A stretch of DNA of 64,000 bases from NCBI RefSeq assembly GCF_014069875.1, contig NZ_CP059676.1:496001-560000 (forward strand). The letters are read 5' to 3'. The notes below the pieces were generated by a model. That model did no database searches and was not told the DNA's origin. It saw nothing but the letters and a program-made list of their open reading frames with translations. Position 1 is the first letter of the stretch; each line of letters opens with the position of its first letter. Positions 1-9,016 of the stretch are shown here, piece by piece. This DNA comes from Flaviflexus equikiangi. GTDB taxonomy: Bacteria > Actinomycetota > Actinomycetes > Actinomycetales > Actinomycetaceae. The translations under genes and the position numbers were made by a program.

Positions 1-2
1 AT

Positions 3-1352
3 CTCCTGCGCCATCTTTCCGGGAGCGATGATGTGGATCCCGTCGTCAGCTTCGACGAGGCTGCGCTCAGCGAGACGATCCGTTCGTTGAACGAGCAGCT
101 CGGGACACGGCCTGTCGATGCGACGATCTCTTTTGCCGGATCGACGATCCAGACCACACACCAGGTCAATGGCACCGGCATCGATGCCGAGACTGCTGTC
201 CGCATTCTTGGGCAGGGCTGGGTCTCCCAGACCAGGCCGATCGAGCTTGAACCCGTTGACCTTGAACCAGACGTGACAGATAAGGATGTCGAGAGGGTGC
301 GCGCCGAGCAGGCGGAGCCGCTCGTCGCGTCCCCCCTGACTGTCTCAGTCGGGGAGCGCGACGTGGTCCTCGAGCCGCAGCGTCTCGCCGAGGCCGCATC
401 GTTCACCGCCGACAACGGCGAACTCACGATGATCGTCGACACGGCCGCTCTCGTCGACCAGGTGATCGAGGGGGCGGGAGACGAGCTCGAGGATCCGAAG
501 AACGCCGAGATCCTCATCGAAGACCATGCTGTCGGCCCGATCATCCGTCCCGGCCGAAGCGGAATGGTGATCAACACGGAGGCCACCGGAGAGGCCATCG
601 GCGCCGTTGTCACCACATCCACGCGCACCGTCGAGGCGGTTGTCACCGAGGAGGAGCCGGAGTTCTCCACTGCCGATGCTGAAGCCCTCGGCATCGTCGA
701 AGTCGTCTCTGAGATCTCCACGCCTCTGACGAACGATCCTGTGCGCACCCAGAACCTGATCGTCGGAACGAGCAAGACGAACAACACGCTCGTCCTGCCG
801 GGGGAGGAGTTCTCTCTCCTGACGACCCTCGGTCCGATCACGGAAGAGAACGGTTTCGTGTCCTCCGGTGTTGTCGTGGACGGCTTCAACGCCGTCGCTC
901 TGGGCGGGGGATTGTCGCAGCTGTCGACCAACACGTTCAACCTCGGCTATCGCGCCGGCATGGAAGACATCCAGCACCAGCCGCACTCCAAGTACTTCGA
1001 TCGTTACCCCATGGGCGTCGAGGCGACACTGTGGGTGCCCTCGGTCGATATGCGGTGGCGGAACTCGAGCCCCTTCGGTGTGCTCGTCGAAACGTGGGTC
1101 GAGGGTGGACAGGTTCGCTCTCGACTCTGGTCGACAGCGTACTACGACGTCGATATCACGGTGTCGGATCCCTACAAATATGTTCAGCCGACGACAGAGG
1201 TCAACACGTCTCCCGATTGTGTCCCCTATGCTGCGGGAGGCCCCGGCTTCACGGTCGACGTCACTCGCATCGTCCGCCGCGAGGGAGAAATGATCTACAA
1301 TAATTCGTACTCGTGGACATATCAGCCGGTCCACGCCGCGGTCTGCGGATGA
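3..1352 (+). CDS. VanW family protein, 5'-truncated by window edge
   Basis: The frame is open from position 3, so the gene almost certainly starts outside the window; the first in-frame start codon visible is GTG at 33. Counting from that codon, the first ~215 residues resemble the putative peptidoglycan-binding repeats that precede VanW domains. Residues ~235-370 form the VanW domain, with the conserved stretches GEEFSLL, GGGLSQLSTN and YPMGVEATLWVP. The family is envelope-associated; its biochemical role is not established and the vancomycin-resistance name is historical. The missing N-terminus would normally carry a signal or membrane anchor. Ferredoxin follows 53 bases downstream on the same strand. 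Confidence 0.85.
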   Translation, partial: LLRHLSGSDDVDPVVSFDEAALSETIRSLNEQLGTRPVDATISFAGSTIQTTHQVNGTGIDAETAVRILGQGWVSQTRPIELEPVDLEPDVTDKDVERVRAEQAEPLVASPLTVSVGERDVVLEPQRLAEAASFTADNGELTMIVDTAALVDQVIEGAGDELEDPKNAEILIEDHAVGPIIRPGRSGMVINTEATGEAIGAVVTTSTRTVEAVVTEEEPEFSTADAEALGIVEVVSEISTPLTNDPVRTQNLIVGTSKTNNTLVLPGEEFSLLTTLGPITEENGFVSSGVVVDGFNAVALGGGLSQLSTNTFNLGYRAGMEDIQHQPHSKYFDRYPMGVEATLWVPSVDMRWRNSSPFGVLVETWVEGGQVRSRLWSTAYYDVDITVSDPYKYVQPTTEVNTSPDCVPYAAGGPGFTVDVTRIVRREGEMIYNNSYSWTYQPVHAAVCG

Positions 1353-1405
1353 TCCCGATTTCTGCGGGATCGAAGCCGGACCGCATGATGAGAGGATTGT
1401 GAGTC

Positions 1406-1729
1406 GTGACGTACGTAATTGCACTTCCCTGTGTCGATATCAAGGACCGCGCGTGCGTGGACGAGTGTCCTGTCGACTGCATCTACGAGGGCGAACGCAT
1501 GCTGTACATCCACCCCGATGAGTGCGTCGACTGCGGTGCCTGCGAGCCGGTGTGCCCTGTCGAGGCCATCTACTACGAAGACGACACTCCCGAGGAGTGG
1601 AGCGAGTACTACAAGGCGAACGTCGAGTTCTTCGACAAGATCGGGTCCCCGGGCGGTGCGGCGAAGATGGGAGTCATCGCCTATGATCACCCGATCGTCG
1701 CGGCTCTCCCGGCCGGAATCAACGACTGA
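1406..1729 (+). CDS. fdxA: 7Fe ferredoxin (FdxA type)
   Basis: A 107-residue protein that opens MTYVIALPCVDIKDRACVDE, the typical start of actinobacterial FdxA. Cysteines at 9, 17, 21 and 25 and a second group in the motif CVDCGACEPVCP bind the [3Fe-4S] and [4Fe-4S] clusters. It is a cytoplasmic electron carrier. The GTG start is supported by AGAGGA at 1391-1396. The stop overlaps the ATG of the next gene (TGATG at 1727), a coupling often seen between fdxA and dapC in actinobacteria. Confidence 0.95.
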   Translation: MTYVIALPCVDIKDRACVDECPVDCIYEGERMLYIHPDECVDCGACEPVCPVEAIYYEDDTPEEWSEYYKANVEFFDKIGSPGGAAKMGVIAYDHPIVAALPAGIND

Positions 1730-2862
1730 TGCCGCTCCTGGGGGAAGGTCTTCCGGACTTCCCGTGGGACACTCTGACGCCCTATAAGACAGTTGCCTAT
1801 GCCTACCCGGGCGTGACTGCCGATCTCTCGATCGGAACGCCAGTCGATCCCACCCCTCGCATCGCCATCGAGGCATTGCGAGCCTCCGAGCAGTCGCCCG
1901 GGTACCCTCCCGCGTTGGGAACCCCCGAGTTGCGCTCTGCGATGGTGACCTGGTGGGCTCGCACGCGTGGAGCCACCGTCGGACTCGATGGGGTGCTGCC
2001 GACTATCGGCAGCAAAGAGATGGTTGCGCTCCTTCCATCCCTCCTCGGGATAACCGGAAATGTTCTCATCCCAGCCTGCTCATACCCGACGTACGATGTC
2101 GGCACGCGCCTGAGCGGAGCCACCCCCGTCCCCATCGATCCTGCCTCCGACCCGGAGACGTGGCCGTCAGCGGACCTCGTGTGGCTGAACTCCCCGGGCA
2201 ACCCCCACGGCCACGTCCTGGATCGTGACCAGCTCCGGGCCATTGTCGCGTGGGGCCGCCGCACAGGAACAATCATCGCCTCTGACGAATGCTATGCGGC
2301 CCTGCCGTGGGCTGAGCCCTTCATCTCCGACGGCATCCCCTCCGTTCTCGGCGACGACATTTCTGGGCCGGACAAGGCAGGCCTCCTTGCGCTGTACTCA
2401 GCGTCCAAGCAATCGAATCTTGCCGGATACCGGGCCGCGATGATCGCAGGCGATCCCGCACTTCTCGCCCCCCTCATCGAAGTCCGCAAGCACATGGGAT
2501 TCCTGATGCCGGGGCCCGTGCAGGCCGCGATGACAGCCGTGCTCGATGACGACGACCACGTGGCACAGCAGCGTTCTGTCTATGAGCGCAGGCGTGCGGT
2601 CCTCATGGAAGCGACCGGCAGGGCCGGTCTCGTCGCCGACCCTCTCACGCGTGCCGGACTGTATCTGTGGCTCGAAGATGGCAGCGGCAGGTTGGATGGG
2701 TGGGGGATCGTCAAAGCGCTCTCCGAGCGCGGCATCCTCGTCGCCCCCGGCACGTTCTACGGGGAGTCAAGCCGCATGAAGGTCCGGATGTCGCTGACAG
2801 CGACTGATGATGCGATCGACGCGGCAGCGGAACGCCTCTCCTCCGCACCCCTGGGCGCCTAG
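1729..2862 (+). CDS. dapC: Succinyldiaminopimelate transaminase
   Basis: A 377-residue fold-type I aminotransferase that makes N-succinyl-LL-2,6-diaminopimelate in the succinylase branch of lysine/DAP synthesis, feeding peptidoglycan. Visible marks are the substrate/PLP region NSPGNPHG, the DECYAAL stretch that holds the cofactor Asp, and the Schiff-base lysine (about residue 227) in SASKQSNLAGYR. Position directly after fdxA, with translational overlap, matches the common actinobacterial fdxA-dapC pair and favours DapC over other class I aminotransferases. It converges with the Nudix gene, overlapping it by 4 bases. Confidence 0.9.
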   Translation: MPLLGEGLPDFPWDTLTPYKTVAYAYPGVTADLSIGTPVDPTPRIAIEALRASEQSPGYPPALGTPELRSAMVTWWARTRGATVGLDGVLPTIGSKEMVALLPSLLGITGNVLIPACSYPTYDVGTRLSGATPVPIDPASDPETWPSADLVWLNSPGNPHGHVLDRDQLRAIVAWGRRTGTIIASDECYAALPWAEPFISDGIPSVLGDDISGPDKAGLLALYSASKQSNLAGYRAAMIAGDPALLAPLIEVRKHMGFLMPGPVQAAMTAVLDDDDHVAQQRSVYERRRAVLMEATGRAGLVADPLTRAGLYLWLEDGSGRLDGWGIVKALSERGILVAPGTFYGESSRMKVRMSLTATDDAIDAAAERLSSAPLGA

Positions 2863-3683
2863 TCCGTCTGCGCGCGCTGCGGCTGCGAGATAATACCTCT
2901 GATGATCGAGGGGGCAATGGTGAGTCCATCCGCAGAGCCCCCGACCGTCACGACGCGGTCGTACGCGCCCATGTCGACAGCCTCCGCACCTTCTGTCCAT
3001 CCCATAGTCGGTGCAATCGTCCCGGGGTAGGAAGCCGCCGTGAGGGGCCTCCCCGAGCCGCGGAGAGCGATGTCGGGGAAGAGCGTGACAGTACGATCGG
3101 GCCCCACGCGGTGATTGATCGCGTCCCGATACTCGGCGGGCAGAACGTCGGCCCCGATCCCTCGCATGCCGAGGAGGGGGAGTGCCTCCTCCCAGCCGGA
3201 CTCGAGCTGTGACGGGTCGACGACAAGAAGCGTCCGCCCCAGGAGGGTGGACATGAGAGGGACGCTCTGCTCAAAGGCCGGCATGAGGACTCTGCCATCG
3301 AGGGCGTGCCAGGGAACCCACTCCATCGCATCCGATTCGTGGTCAGTCACGAGTGCCGCCTGATGTGGGGCGGCTTCCGCCACCACGGTCGTATAGGACC
3401 AGTCGGGATGGGTGAGAGTGGTGGCAGCCCACACGCGTGCAGGCTCAAGGCCCGCCTCTTCGTGTGCCTCGCGGATAGCGCCCTCAAGGGGAGTCTCATC
3501 GAATCCGATGGCGCCTCCGGGGATACCCCACGTCCCGCCAGACATCGACCATTCCGCCCGGAGCTGCAGGATAACCTCGGTCTCCCCACGGTCTCGCCAC
3601 GCAAGTACGCCTGCGGCCCCAGCGCGGCCCCAATGCTTGCTGCCACAGGCGCAGTAGACGATGCCGTCGGCGCTAGATCCCAT
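2859..3683 (-). CDS. Nudix hydrolase, NADH-pyrophosphatase-like N-terminus
   Basis: The ATG at 3683 is chosen because the frame upstream looks non-coding and this start overlaps the maf stop by 11 bases. The 274-residue product begins with a CACG...HWGRAGAAGVL segment usual in actinobacterial Nudix proteins. A full Nudix box lies at ~54-76: GGAIGFDETPLEGAIREAHE followed by EAGL, with the REAHEE metal ligands intact. It should hydrolyse a nucleoside diphosphate linked to another group; the substrate cannot be read from sequence. About 110 residues after the Nudix fold are not recognised. Last gene of a DUF885-maf-Nudix operon. Confidence 0.85.
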   Translation of the reverse strand: MGSSADGIVYCACGSKHWGRAGAAGVLAWRDRGETEVILQLRAEWSMSGGTWGIPGGAIGFDETPLEGAIREAHEEAGLEPARVWAATTLTHPDWSYTTVVAEAAPHQAALVTDHESDAMEWVPWHALDGRVLMPAFEQSVPLMSTLLGRTLLVVDPSQLESGWEEALPLLGMRGIGADVLPAEYRDAINHRVGPDRTVTLFPDIALRGSGRPLTAASYPGTIAPTMGWTEGAEAVDMGAYDRVVTVGGSADGLTIAPSIIRGIISQPQRAQTD

Positions 3684-4269
3684 CCCACAGCTCCGTGATC
3701 GAACGCCCCGTGCGTGCGAGCAGTTCCCGCAGCAGCGGCAGCGACAGGCCGGTGACACCGTGAGGATCGCCCTCCAGGCGGTCGATGAAAGGCCCGCCGA
3801 AGCCGTCGATCGTGAAGGAACCGGCAACATGAAGCGGCTCTCCGGTGGCAATATAGGCGTCGATCTCGCGGGCAGACATGGGGGCGACATGGACGGTTGC
3901 TTCCGATACTCCACCGACGCCAGTCTCGGGTGCGATGAGCCAGTGCCCGGTGTAGAGAACCCCTGAGCGCCCCGCCATGGCAGTCAGGCGCTCACGGGCC
4001 ACCTCGGGCGTGTGTGGCTTGCCGAGAATCTCTCCTCCCATCTCGAACATCGAGTCGCAGCCGATGATGAGGGAATGATCCGTCTGCTGGGCAACCGCCT
4101 CTGCCTTTGCCCGTGCCAATGCGAGAACGATGTCCCGTGCAGGCGCGCCGACCATGCCGGCCATGATGGCGTCCTCGTCCACCTCGGAGACGACAACCTC
4201 GGGGACTATTCCCGCCCCCGTCAGAACCTTGTAGCGGCCGGGAGAGGCGCTAGCGAGACAGAGCTTCAT
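3673..4269 (-). CDS. maf: Maf family nucleotide pyrophosphatase
   Basis: A 198-residue Maf/YhdE-like protein. The N-terminal SASPGR motif (residues 7-12), EVDEDAI and GCDSMFEMGGEILGKP are typical substrate and metal-binding segments of Maf proteins, which hydrolyse dTTP, UTP or modified pyrimidine triphosphates to monophosphates. It acts in the cytoplasm as house-cleaning and is linked in some bacteria to division arrest. It overlaps DUF885 by 20 bases and the Nudix gene by 11 bases, so the three genes are probably co-translated; the pairing with Nudix fits a nucleotide-sanitising unit. Confidence 0.9.
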   Translation of the reverse strand: MKLCLASASPGRYKVLTGAGIVPEVVVSEVDEDAIMAGMVGAPARDIVLALARAKAEAVAQQTDHSLIIGCDSMFEMGGEILGKPHTPEVARERLTAMAGRSGVLYTGHWLIAPETGVGGVSEATVHVAPMSAREIDAYIATGEPLHVAGSFTIDGFGGPFIDRLEGDPHGVTGLSLPLLRELLARTGRSITELWDGI

Positions 4270-5806
4270 GGAGAACGTCCAATCCGACGGTGCCGAGAGA
4301 CAGCGCGCGCGTATGGAAGTCCTTGAGCGACTCTCCGCGGGCTAGCGCCGCGTCCCGTTCGGACTCCCATAGACGCTGCCCAATCTTGTAGGACGGCGCC
4401 TGCCCCGGCCAACCCAGGTATCGGTCGAGTTCGAACGCCAGGAAGGAATGATCCATGGCAACGTTCGCCGTGAGGAAATCCCAGGCCTGCTCCGCGGTCC
4501 AGCCCTTGACGTGGACACCGATATCGACGCGGACGCGCGCCGCGCGCAGACGCTGGGAATCCAGCATTCCGAAATAGTCACCCGGGTCATCCAGGAAGCC
4601 GAGATCCGCCATGAGGCGCTCCGCATACAGCGCCCATCCCTCTCCGTGACCCGACACCCACGACGCGAGGCGGCGCCAGCTGTTGAGGTGGGGCGATGCG
4701 ACAGTCGTGCCGATCTGGAGGTGATGTCCGGGGACACCCTCGTGGTAGACCGTGGTCTTCTCCAACCACGTATTGAACGTCTCCACGCCCTCGGGAACGG
4801 ACCACCACATGGCGCCGGGCCGAGACAGATCATCGGACGGCTGCGTGTAGTAGATGCCGCCGGTACCGGGATAGAGGACCTTGGCGTCGATTCGACGGAG
4901 AGATTCGGGAATATCGAATTCGGAGAGCGTTCCCGCAACCGCATCATCAGCGGTCTTCTGCATCCATTCCCTCAAGTTCTCGCGCCCATGGATCTGACGG
5001 GCAGGATCGCTGTTGAGACGCTCGATCGTTTCGGCAATCGTCGTCCCCGGACCGTAGAGAACCGCTGCGGTCTTCTCCTGCTCGGAGATGATGCTGGCAA
5101 GCTCATGCTCCGCCCATTCGAACGTCTCATCGACATCAACGTCCGAGCCGAGGAAGTATTTGAGGTGCGCGGGGTAGCGGTCGCGTCCGATGCCATCGAC
5201 GGACGTCTGCGGGAGAGACGAGAGGAACGCGGCCAGATCGGCGAACGATGCACGCGCCTCATCCGTGTCCATCCCGCGCTCCGTCAACTCGTCGAGGATG
5301 CCGCCGGTAGCGATCTGCTGAGCCTGCTGAACTCCCGCCGCGATTTGGCGGGCAGGGAAGGGAGCGCCCTTGTCGTGGCGCCAGGACAGTGCTTCACGGT
5401 ACTGGCGCAGGGCGGTGGGGATGGCCTCGAGGCGCTCGCGGATCAGGTCCCAATCCTCGTCCGTCTCCCGATCCATGAGGTCGAAAGAGTCGCGGATGTC
5501 TTGGATGGGGGAGGCGATGACGTTGAGCGCGCCGATCTCGTCGGTGGCAATCGCGAGAGAGGACTCGAGGCGTTCGATCATCGCCGCCTTCGTCACCCAG
5601 TCGTTGTCCGATGTGGGCTCGGAGTTCCGAAGCTCTCGAAGGGTGGCCTGATCGAGGTCGATCCGCTCCTGAATCCCCTCGGGAGAGAAATCATCGAGGA
5701 GGCCCGTCTTGGCCATGCCGGTCGCCGACGCGAACAGGGGAGAGATCTTGCAGAGGGATGTGACATAGGAGTCTGCGATCTCGTCGATACGTGTACGTTC
5801 ACTCAT
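4250..5806 (-). CDS. DUF885 family protein, putative metallopeptidase
   Basis: A 518-residue DUF885 protein, with no signal peptide or membrane segment, so probably cytoplasmic. The key motif HEGVPGHHLQ lies at ~355-364 and resembles a zinc-binding HExxH-type centre of distant gluzincin-like peptidases. Further conserved stretches are GEGWALYAERLM and the C-terminal GQAPSYKIGQ. Length (500-600) is normal for the family. First gene of the operon with maf and Nudix; upstream lies the divergent adenylate cyclase. Function is not experimentally settled for most members; peptidase or carboxylesterase activity is inferred. Confidence 0.8.
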   Translation of the reverse strand: MSERTRIDEIADSYVTSLCKISPLFASATGMAKTGLLDDFSPEGIQERIDLDQATLRELRNSEPTSDNDWVTKAAMIERLESSLAIATDEIGALNVIASPIQDIRDSFDLMDRETDEDWDLIRERLEAIPTALRQYREALSWRHDKGAPFPARQIAAGVQQAQQIATGGILDELTERGMDTDEARASFADLAAFLSSLPQTSVDGIGRDRYPAHLKYFLGSDVDVDETFEWAEHELASIISEQEKTAAVLYGPGTTIAETIERLNSDPARQIHGRENLREWMQKTADDAVAGTLSEFDIPESLRRIDAKVLYPGTGGIYYTQPSDDLSRPGAMWWSVPEGVETFNTWLEKTTVYHEGVPGHHLQIGTTVASPHLNSWRRLASWVSGHGEGWALYAERLMADLGFLDDPGDYFGMLDSQRLRAARVRVDIGVHVKGWTAEQAWDFLTANVAMDHSFLAFELDRYLGWPGQAPSYKIGQRLWESERDAALARGESLKDFHTRALSLGTVGLDVLHEALSR

Positions 5807-5873
5807 ACCACTAGCCTACGGCACGACAGAATTCTCACGGTGTTGGGAGCAAGGCCGGACAACTGATAAACTT

Positions 5874-6911
5874 GTGCATGTGACGCGTGACACAGATCCT
5901 AGGAAAGCTCGCCTGACCGTCGAGACCAGGGCGAACTCTCTCCTCAATGGACAGCCGCAGTTCACTCTGATGGAGGTGGCCGACAGGCTCGAAGTCGAGC
6001 CGCGGACCATTCGACGCATGTGGACAGCCATGGGCTTCCCCGGAATCGAAGACGAAGAGAACGACCAGATCTTCACCGGTTACGACATCGAGATGATGAG
6101 ACGACACCTCGACAAGCTGTCGGCCGGTCAGCTCGACGCCAATACGCTGAACTCACTTGTCCTCGCGCAGGGGCACATGGCGGACAGGCTGGTGCTCTGG
6201 CAGCACGAAGCTCTCGTCGAGTTCGCCGAGTCGACGTTCGAGATCGACGATATCGCCGCCCGGTATTGGGTGATCGACCATGTCGACGACTATCTCTCCC
6301 TCCTCGAGGACCAGATGAGGTACGTGTGGCGCCGGCACATGGCGGCCTTCCTCAGGCGCTCCGACCTTGAGCTGCGCAGGCGCGGCCCAGACCTCGACAC
6401 GCCCGATATCATGCCGCTGCAGCGAGCCGTGGGTTTCATCGACCTCGTCGCCTTCACAAGCAAGTCGCGCGAATTGGGTTCGGCGCAGCTCGTAACATTT
6501 ATCCGCGACTTCGAGTTCACGTGCCGAGAGATCATCACCCAGAACGGTGCCCGCCTCGTCAAGACGGTCGGCGATGCCGTGATCTTCATCGCCGATGATC
6601 TGACCATCGGCGCGAAGGTCGCAACCGAACTCGTCTACCAGCTCGGCAAGATCGAGGGCATGCTCCCCGTCAAGGCGTCACTCCTGTGGGGGCGGGTCGT
6701 GTCGTCCTTCGGCGATATCTTCGGCCCCACCGTCAATCTCGCGAGCAGGCTCGTCGACATTGCCGACGAGGGCTCGATCCTGATCGACCGCGCCACCTAT
6801 ACGGCCCTCGGGGATGCTGGCCGCGGCTCCTACATGGTTCTGCCCTACGGCCAACAGGATCTGGGCGGCACGGGTACGGTTGAGATCTTCGAACTGAAGA
6901 AGTTCCGCTGA
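5874..6911 (+). CDS. Class III adenylate cyclase with Rv1264-like N-terminal regulatory region
   Basis: 345 residues. Residues ~25-160 include a helix-turn-helix-like segment (FTLMEVADRLEVEPRTIRRM) and a helical region resembling the pH-sensing regulatory domain of mycobacterial Rv1264. The C-terminal half is a class III cyclase domain with all catalytic marks: metal aspartates in FIDLVAFT and TVGDAVIF, the adenine-specifying lysine in KTVGDA, and transition-state Asn/Arg in NLASRLVD. It should make cAMP from ATP. No transmembrane helix is seen. A second GTG at 5880 is also possible; a TAAACT -10-like box at 5867-5872 would make that start leaderless. Confidence 0.88.
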   Translation: MHVTRDTDPRKARLTVETRANSLLNGQPQFTLMEVADRLEVEPRTIRRMWTAMGFPGIEDEENDQIFTGYDIEMMRRHLDKLSAGQLDANTLNSLVLAQGHMADRLVLWQHEALVEFAESTFEIDDIAARYWVIDHVDDYLSLLEDQMRYVWRRHMAAFLRRSDLELRRRGPDLDTPDIMPLQRAVGFIDLVAFTSKSRELGSAQLVTFIRDFEFTCREIITQNGARLVKTVGDAVIFIADDLTIGAKVATELVYQLGKIEGMLPVKASLLWGRVVSSFGDIFGPTVNLASRLVDIADEGSILIDRATYTALGDAGRGSYMVLPYGQQDLGGTGTVEIFELKKFR

Positions 6912-7003
6912 ATCTGATCGCCGCAAGCGGGCCGATTGGGTAAGTTTTCGGTAACGAAATCGATTTTACTCCCTGTTCATGTCCACTATTTCGGTTCTCC
7001 ACC

Positions 7004-7009
7004 TATACT
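7004..7009 (+). promoter_or_regulatory. -10 box of probable leaderless promoter
   Basis: TATACT lies 6 bases before the GTG start at 7016 of the response regulator, placing the expected transcription start at or next to the start codon. No Shine-Dalgarno-like sequence precedes the codon. Leaderless mRNAs are common in actinobacteria. No convincing -35 box was found. Confidence 0.5.
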
Positions 7010-7015
7010 CATAGT

Positions 7016-7693
7016 GTGACTAAGGTATTACTTGTTGAAGACGATCTCGCGATCTCCGATCCCCTCGTTCGCGCACTCGGCCGTGAAGGCTACGAGGTGA
7101 GCCCCCACGGTACGGGGCGCAGCGCGCTCGAAGAGCTTGACGGCGCCACGGACCTCATCATCCTCGACCTCGGATTGCCGGATATGGATGGGCTCGATGT
7201 GGCCCGTTCGATCAGGTCCCAGGGTCTGACCGTCCCCATTCTCATCCTGACGGCGCGTGCCGACGAGGTGGACATGGTTGTCGGCTTGGATGCTGGTGCC
7301 GATGACTACGTGACGAAACCGTTCCGTCTCGCCGAGCTCATGGCCCGCGTGCGCGCCCTGCTCAGGCGGGGTTCCGGCGAAGAGAGCGAGCAGGACATTC
7401 TGTCTGCTCAGGACGTGAAAGTGGATGTCTCCGCTCATCGTGCGTGGGTGAATGGGAAGGAACTCCACCTGACCGGCAAGGAGTTCGATCTCCTCACCGT
7501 TCTCATCCGCGACGCAGGCTCGGTCGTGTCCCGTGAGGACCTCATGGAGCAGGTGTGGGGTTCCGACACTGCCTCATCCACGAAGAAGCTGGACATGCAC
7601 GTGTCGTGGCTCCGCCGCAAGCTCGGCGATGACGCTGCGGAACCGAAGTACGTCTCCACTGTTCGTGGCATGGGATTCCGGTTCGAGAACTAG
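7016..7693 (+). CDS. OmpR/PhoB-family response regulator
   Basis: A 225-residue two-component regulator. The receiver domain (1-~115) has the acidic pair ED at 8-9, the phosphorylated Asp51 in ILDLGLPD, Thr in LTARAD and Lys in VTKPFR. Residues ~130-225 form a winged-helix DNA-binding domain ending in TVRGMGFRFEN. It will act as a DNA-binding transcription factor phosphorylated by the kinase encoded 3 bases downstream. Its regulon cannot be deduced. GTG start without a visible RBS; see the -10 box at 7004. Confidence 0.93.
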   Translation: MTKVLLVEDDLAISDPLVRALGREGYEVSPHGTGRSALEELDGATDLIILDLGLPDMDGLDVARSIRSQGLTVPILILTARADEVDMVVGLDAGADDYVTKPFRLAELMARVRALLRRGSGEESEQDILSAQDVKVDVSAHRAWVNGKELHLTGKEFDLLTVLIRDAGSVVSREDLMEQVWGSDTASSTKKLDMHVSWLRRKLGDDAAEPKYVSTVRGMGFRFEN

Positions 7694-7696
7694 GCC

Positions 7697-9016
7697 ATGC
7701 GTCGCCGTGCGCTGAGGATGACTCTGCTGGCGGTGCTGCTTGCAGTCCTTCTCCTCGGGTTGCCCATGTCGATCTTTGGTTCCACCATGCTGTGGAATCA
7801 AGAGATCTCCAACCTGCGAGTCCAGGCGTCCTCCCTTTCCTCGATCGTCGAACGGCGCATCGACCGAGGTGACGCTGTCACCCCAGAGCTGTTGAGCGGC
7901 TGGGGCGGGGATGCTGACCACCCCACCCACGTGACCGTCTTCCTCCCCAACGGGGAACGGATATCGGGTGGGGATGAGCTGCCGTCCTCCGTCATCACCG
8001 TTGTCGAAAGGACAGTGTCCGGGGCGGTGATACAGATCCAGACGGATCGCGGACACATCTACCGCTCGATAGCAGGATTCGTCTTCCTCGTCGTCGTCGC
8101 ATCCACATGCGCTCTTATCGCGGGGGCGCTCATGGCGGCGCGTCAGTCGCGCAAGCTCTCCGCACCGCTCATCTACCTCGCAGCATCGGCGGAGCAGATC
8201 GGCACCGGCACCGTCCGCCCGCACCTTCGCAAGTCCGGCATCGAAGAGATCGACCTCGTCAACGAGGAACTGGTCCGCACAGCGGACCGCATGGCAGGGC
8301 GTCTTGCCGCCGAGAGGCAGTTCGCCGCAGATGCCTCCCACCAGCTCAGAACGCCCCTCACGGCGCTGTCGATGCGACTCGACGAGATCGAGATGATCAC
8401 AGAGGACGAGGAGGTTCTCAACGAGGTGCACGCCTGCCAGGACCAGGTCGAGCGCCTCACGGGAGTCGTGACAGAACTCCTCAAGACCTCACGGTCCGAT
8501 TCGGGCGGCACGACCGAAGCTGTCAGGCTCGACAAGATTATGGACCAGCAGCGCGACGAGTGGCGGAAAGTGTTCTCGAAGGCGAAACGAGACCTGGTCT
8601 TCGCGGTGGATGACGACATCACTGTTCTGGCGACGCCGGGCTCACTCGCCCAGATCATCGCCACTCTTATCGAGAACGCAGTCAAGTACGGTGCCGGGAC
8701 GACAGTCGTTGCAGCCCGGTATACGGCCAACCGCAAGGGCGTTGTCATCTCGGTGTCCGATGAGGGAGAGGGCGTGCCCGAGGAGATCGGGGACAGTGTC
8801 TTCACCCCCGGAATATCGACGGGCGGTTCTACCGGTCTCGGCCTCCCGCTCGCGCTGAACCTTGCCAAGGCGGATGGTGGGAAGCTCGAGCTCGCGCAGA
8901 ACAGACCTCCTGTCTTCACCTTGACGCTCAACGCCGTCCCGACATCCCTCGACCCCGAGAAGGTTCTACCGCAGGGCGCTCTCATCTCGATGGGATCCCG
9001 TCGCAGGCGCCGGTGA
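7697..9016 (+). CDS. Membrane sensor histidine kinase
   Basis: 439 residues: first TM helix ~10-32, a short extracytoplasmic sensor (~33-110), second TM ~112-135, a HAMP-like linker, the dimerisation/phosphoacceptor segment ADASHQLRTPLTAL (phosphorylated His215) and a HATPase domain with N-box ENAVKYG and G-boxes DEGEGVP and GGSTGLGLPLAL. It autophosphorylates and passes phosphate to the response regulator just upstream. The short sensor region gives no clue to the signal. Its 3' end overlaps the convergent GtrA gene by about 50 bases. Confidence 0.93.
   Translation: MRRRALRMTLLAVLLAVLLLGLPMSIFGSTMLWNQEISNLRVQASSLSSIVERRIDRGDAVTPELLSGWGGDADHPTHVTVFLPNGERISGGDELPSSVITVVERTVSGAVIQIQTDRGHIYRSIAGFVFLVVVASTCALIAGALMAARQSRKLSAPLIYLAASAEQIGTGTVRPHLRKSGIEEIDLVNEELVRTADRMAGRLAAERQFAADASHQLRTPLTALSMRLDEIEMITEDEEVLNEVHACQDQVERLTGVVTELLKTSRSDSGGTTEAVRLDKIMDQQRDEWRKVFSKAKRDLVFAVDDDITVLATPGSLAQIIATLIENAVKYGAGTTVVAARYTANRKGVVISVSDEGEGVPEEIGDSVFTPGISTGGSTGLGLPLALNLAKADGGKLELAQNRPPVFTLTLNAVPTSLDPEKVLPQGALISMGSRRRRR

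Noticed and set aside
345-1424. Long minus-strand frame antisense to the VanW gene
   Set aside because: It mirrors the real gene in GC-rich DNA, has Asp/Arg-rich low-complexity translation and no recognisable family.
3684-3914. N-terminal extension of the Nudix protein from an upstream start
   Set aside because: The segment overlaps maf almost entirely, has non-coding character and lacks an RBS; ATG 3683 fits the family.
4448-5866. 472-codon plus-strand frame antisense to the DUF885 gene
   Set aside because: Translation is Arg/Val/Asp-biased without domains; the DUF885 frame on the other strand has clear family motifs.
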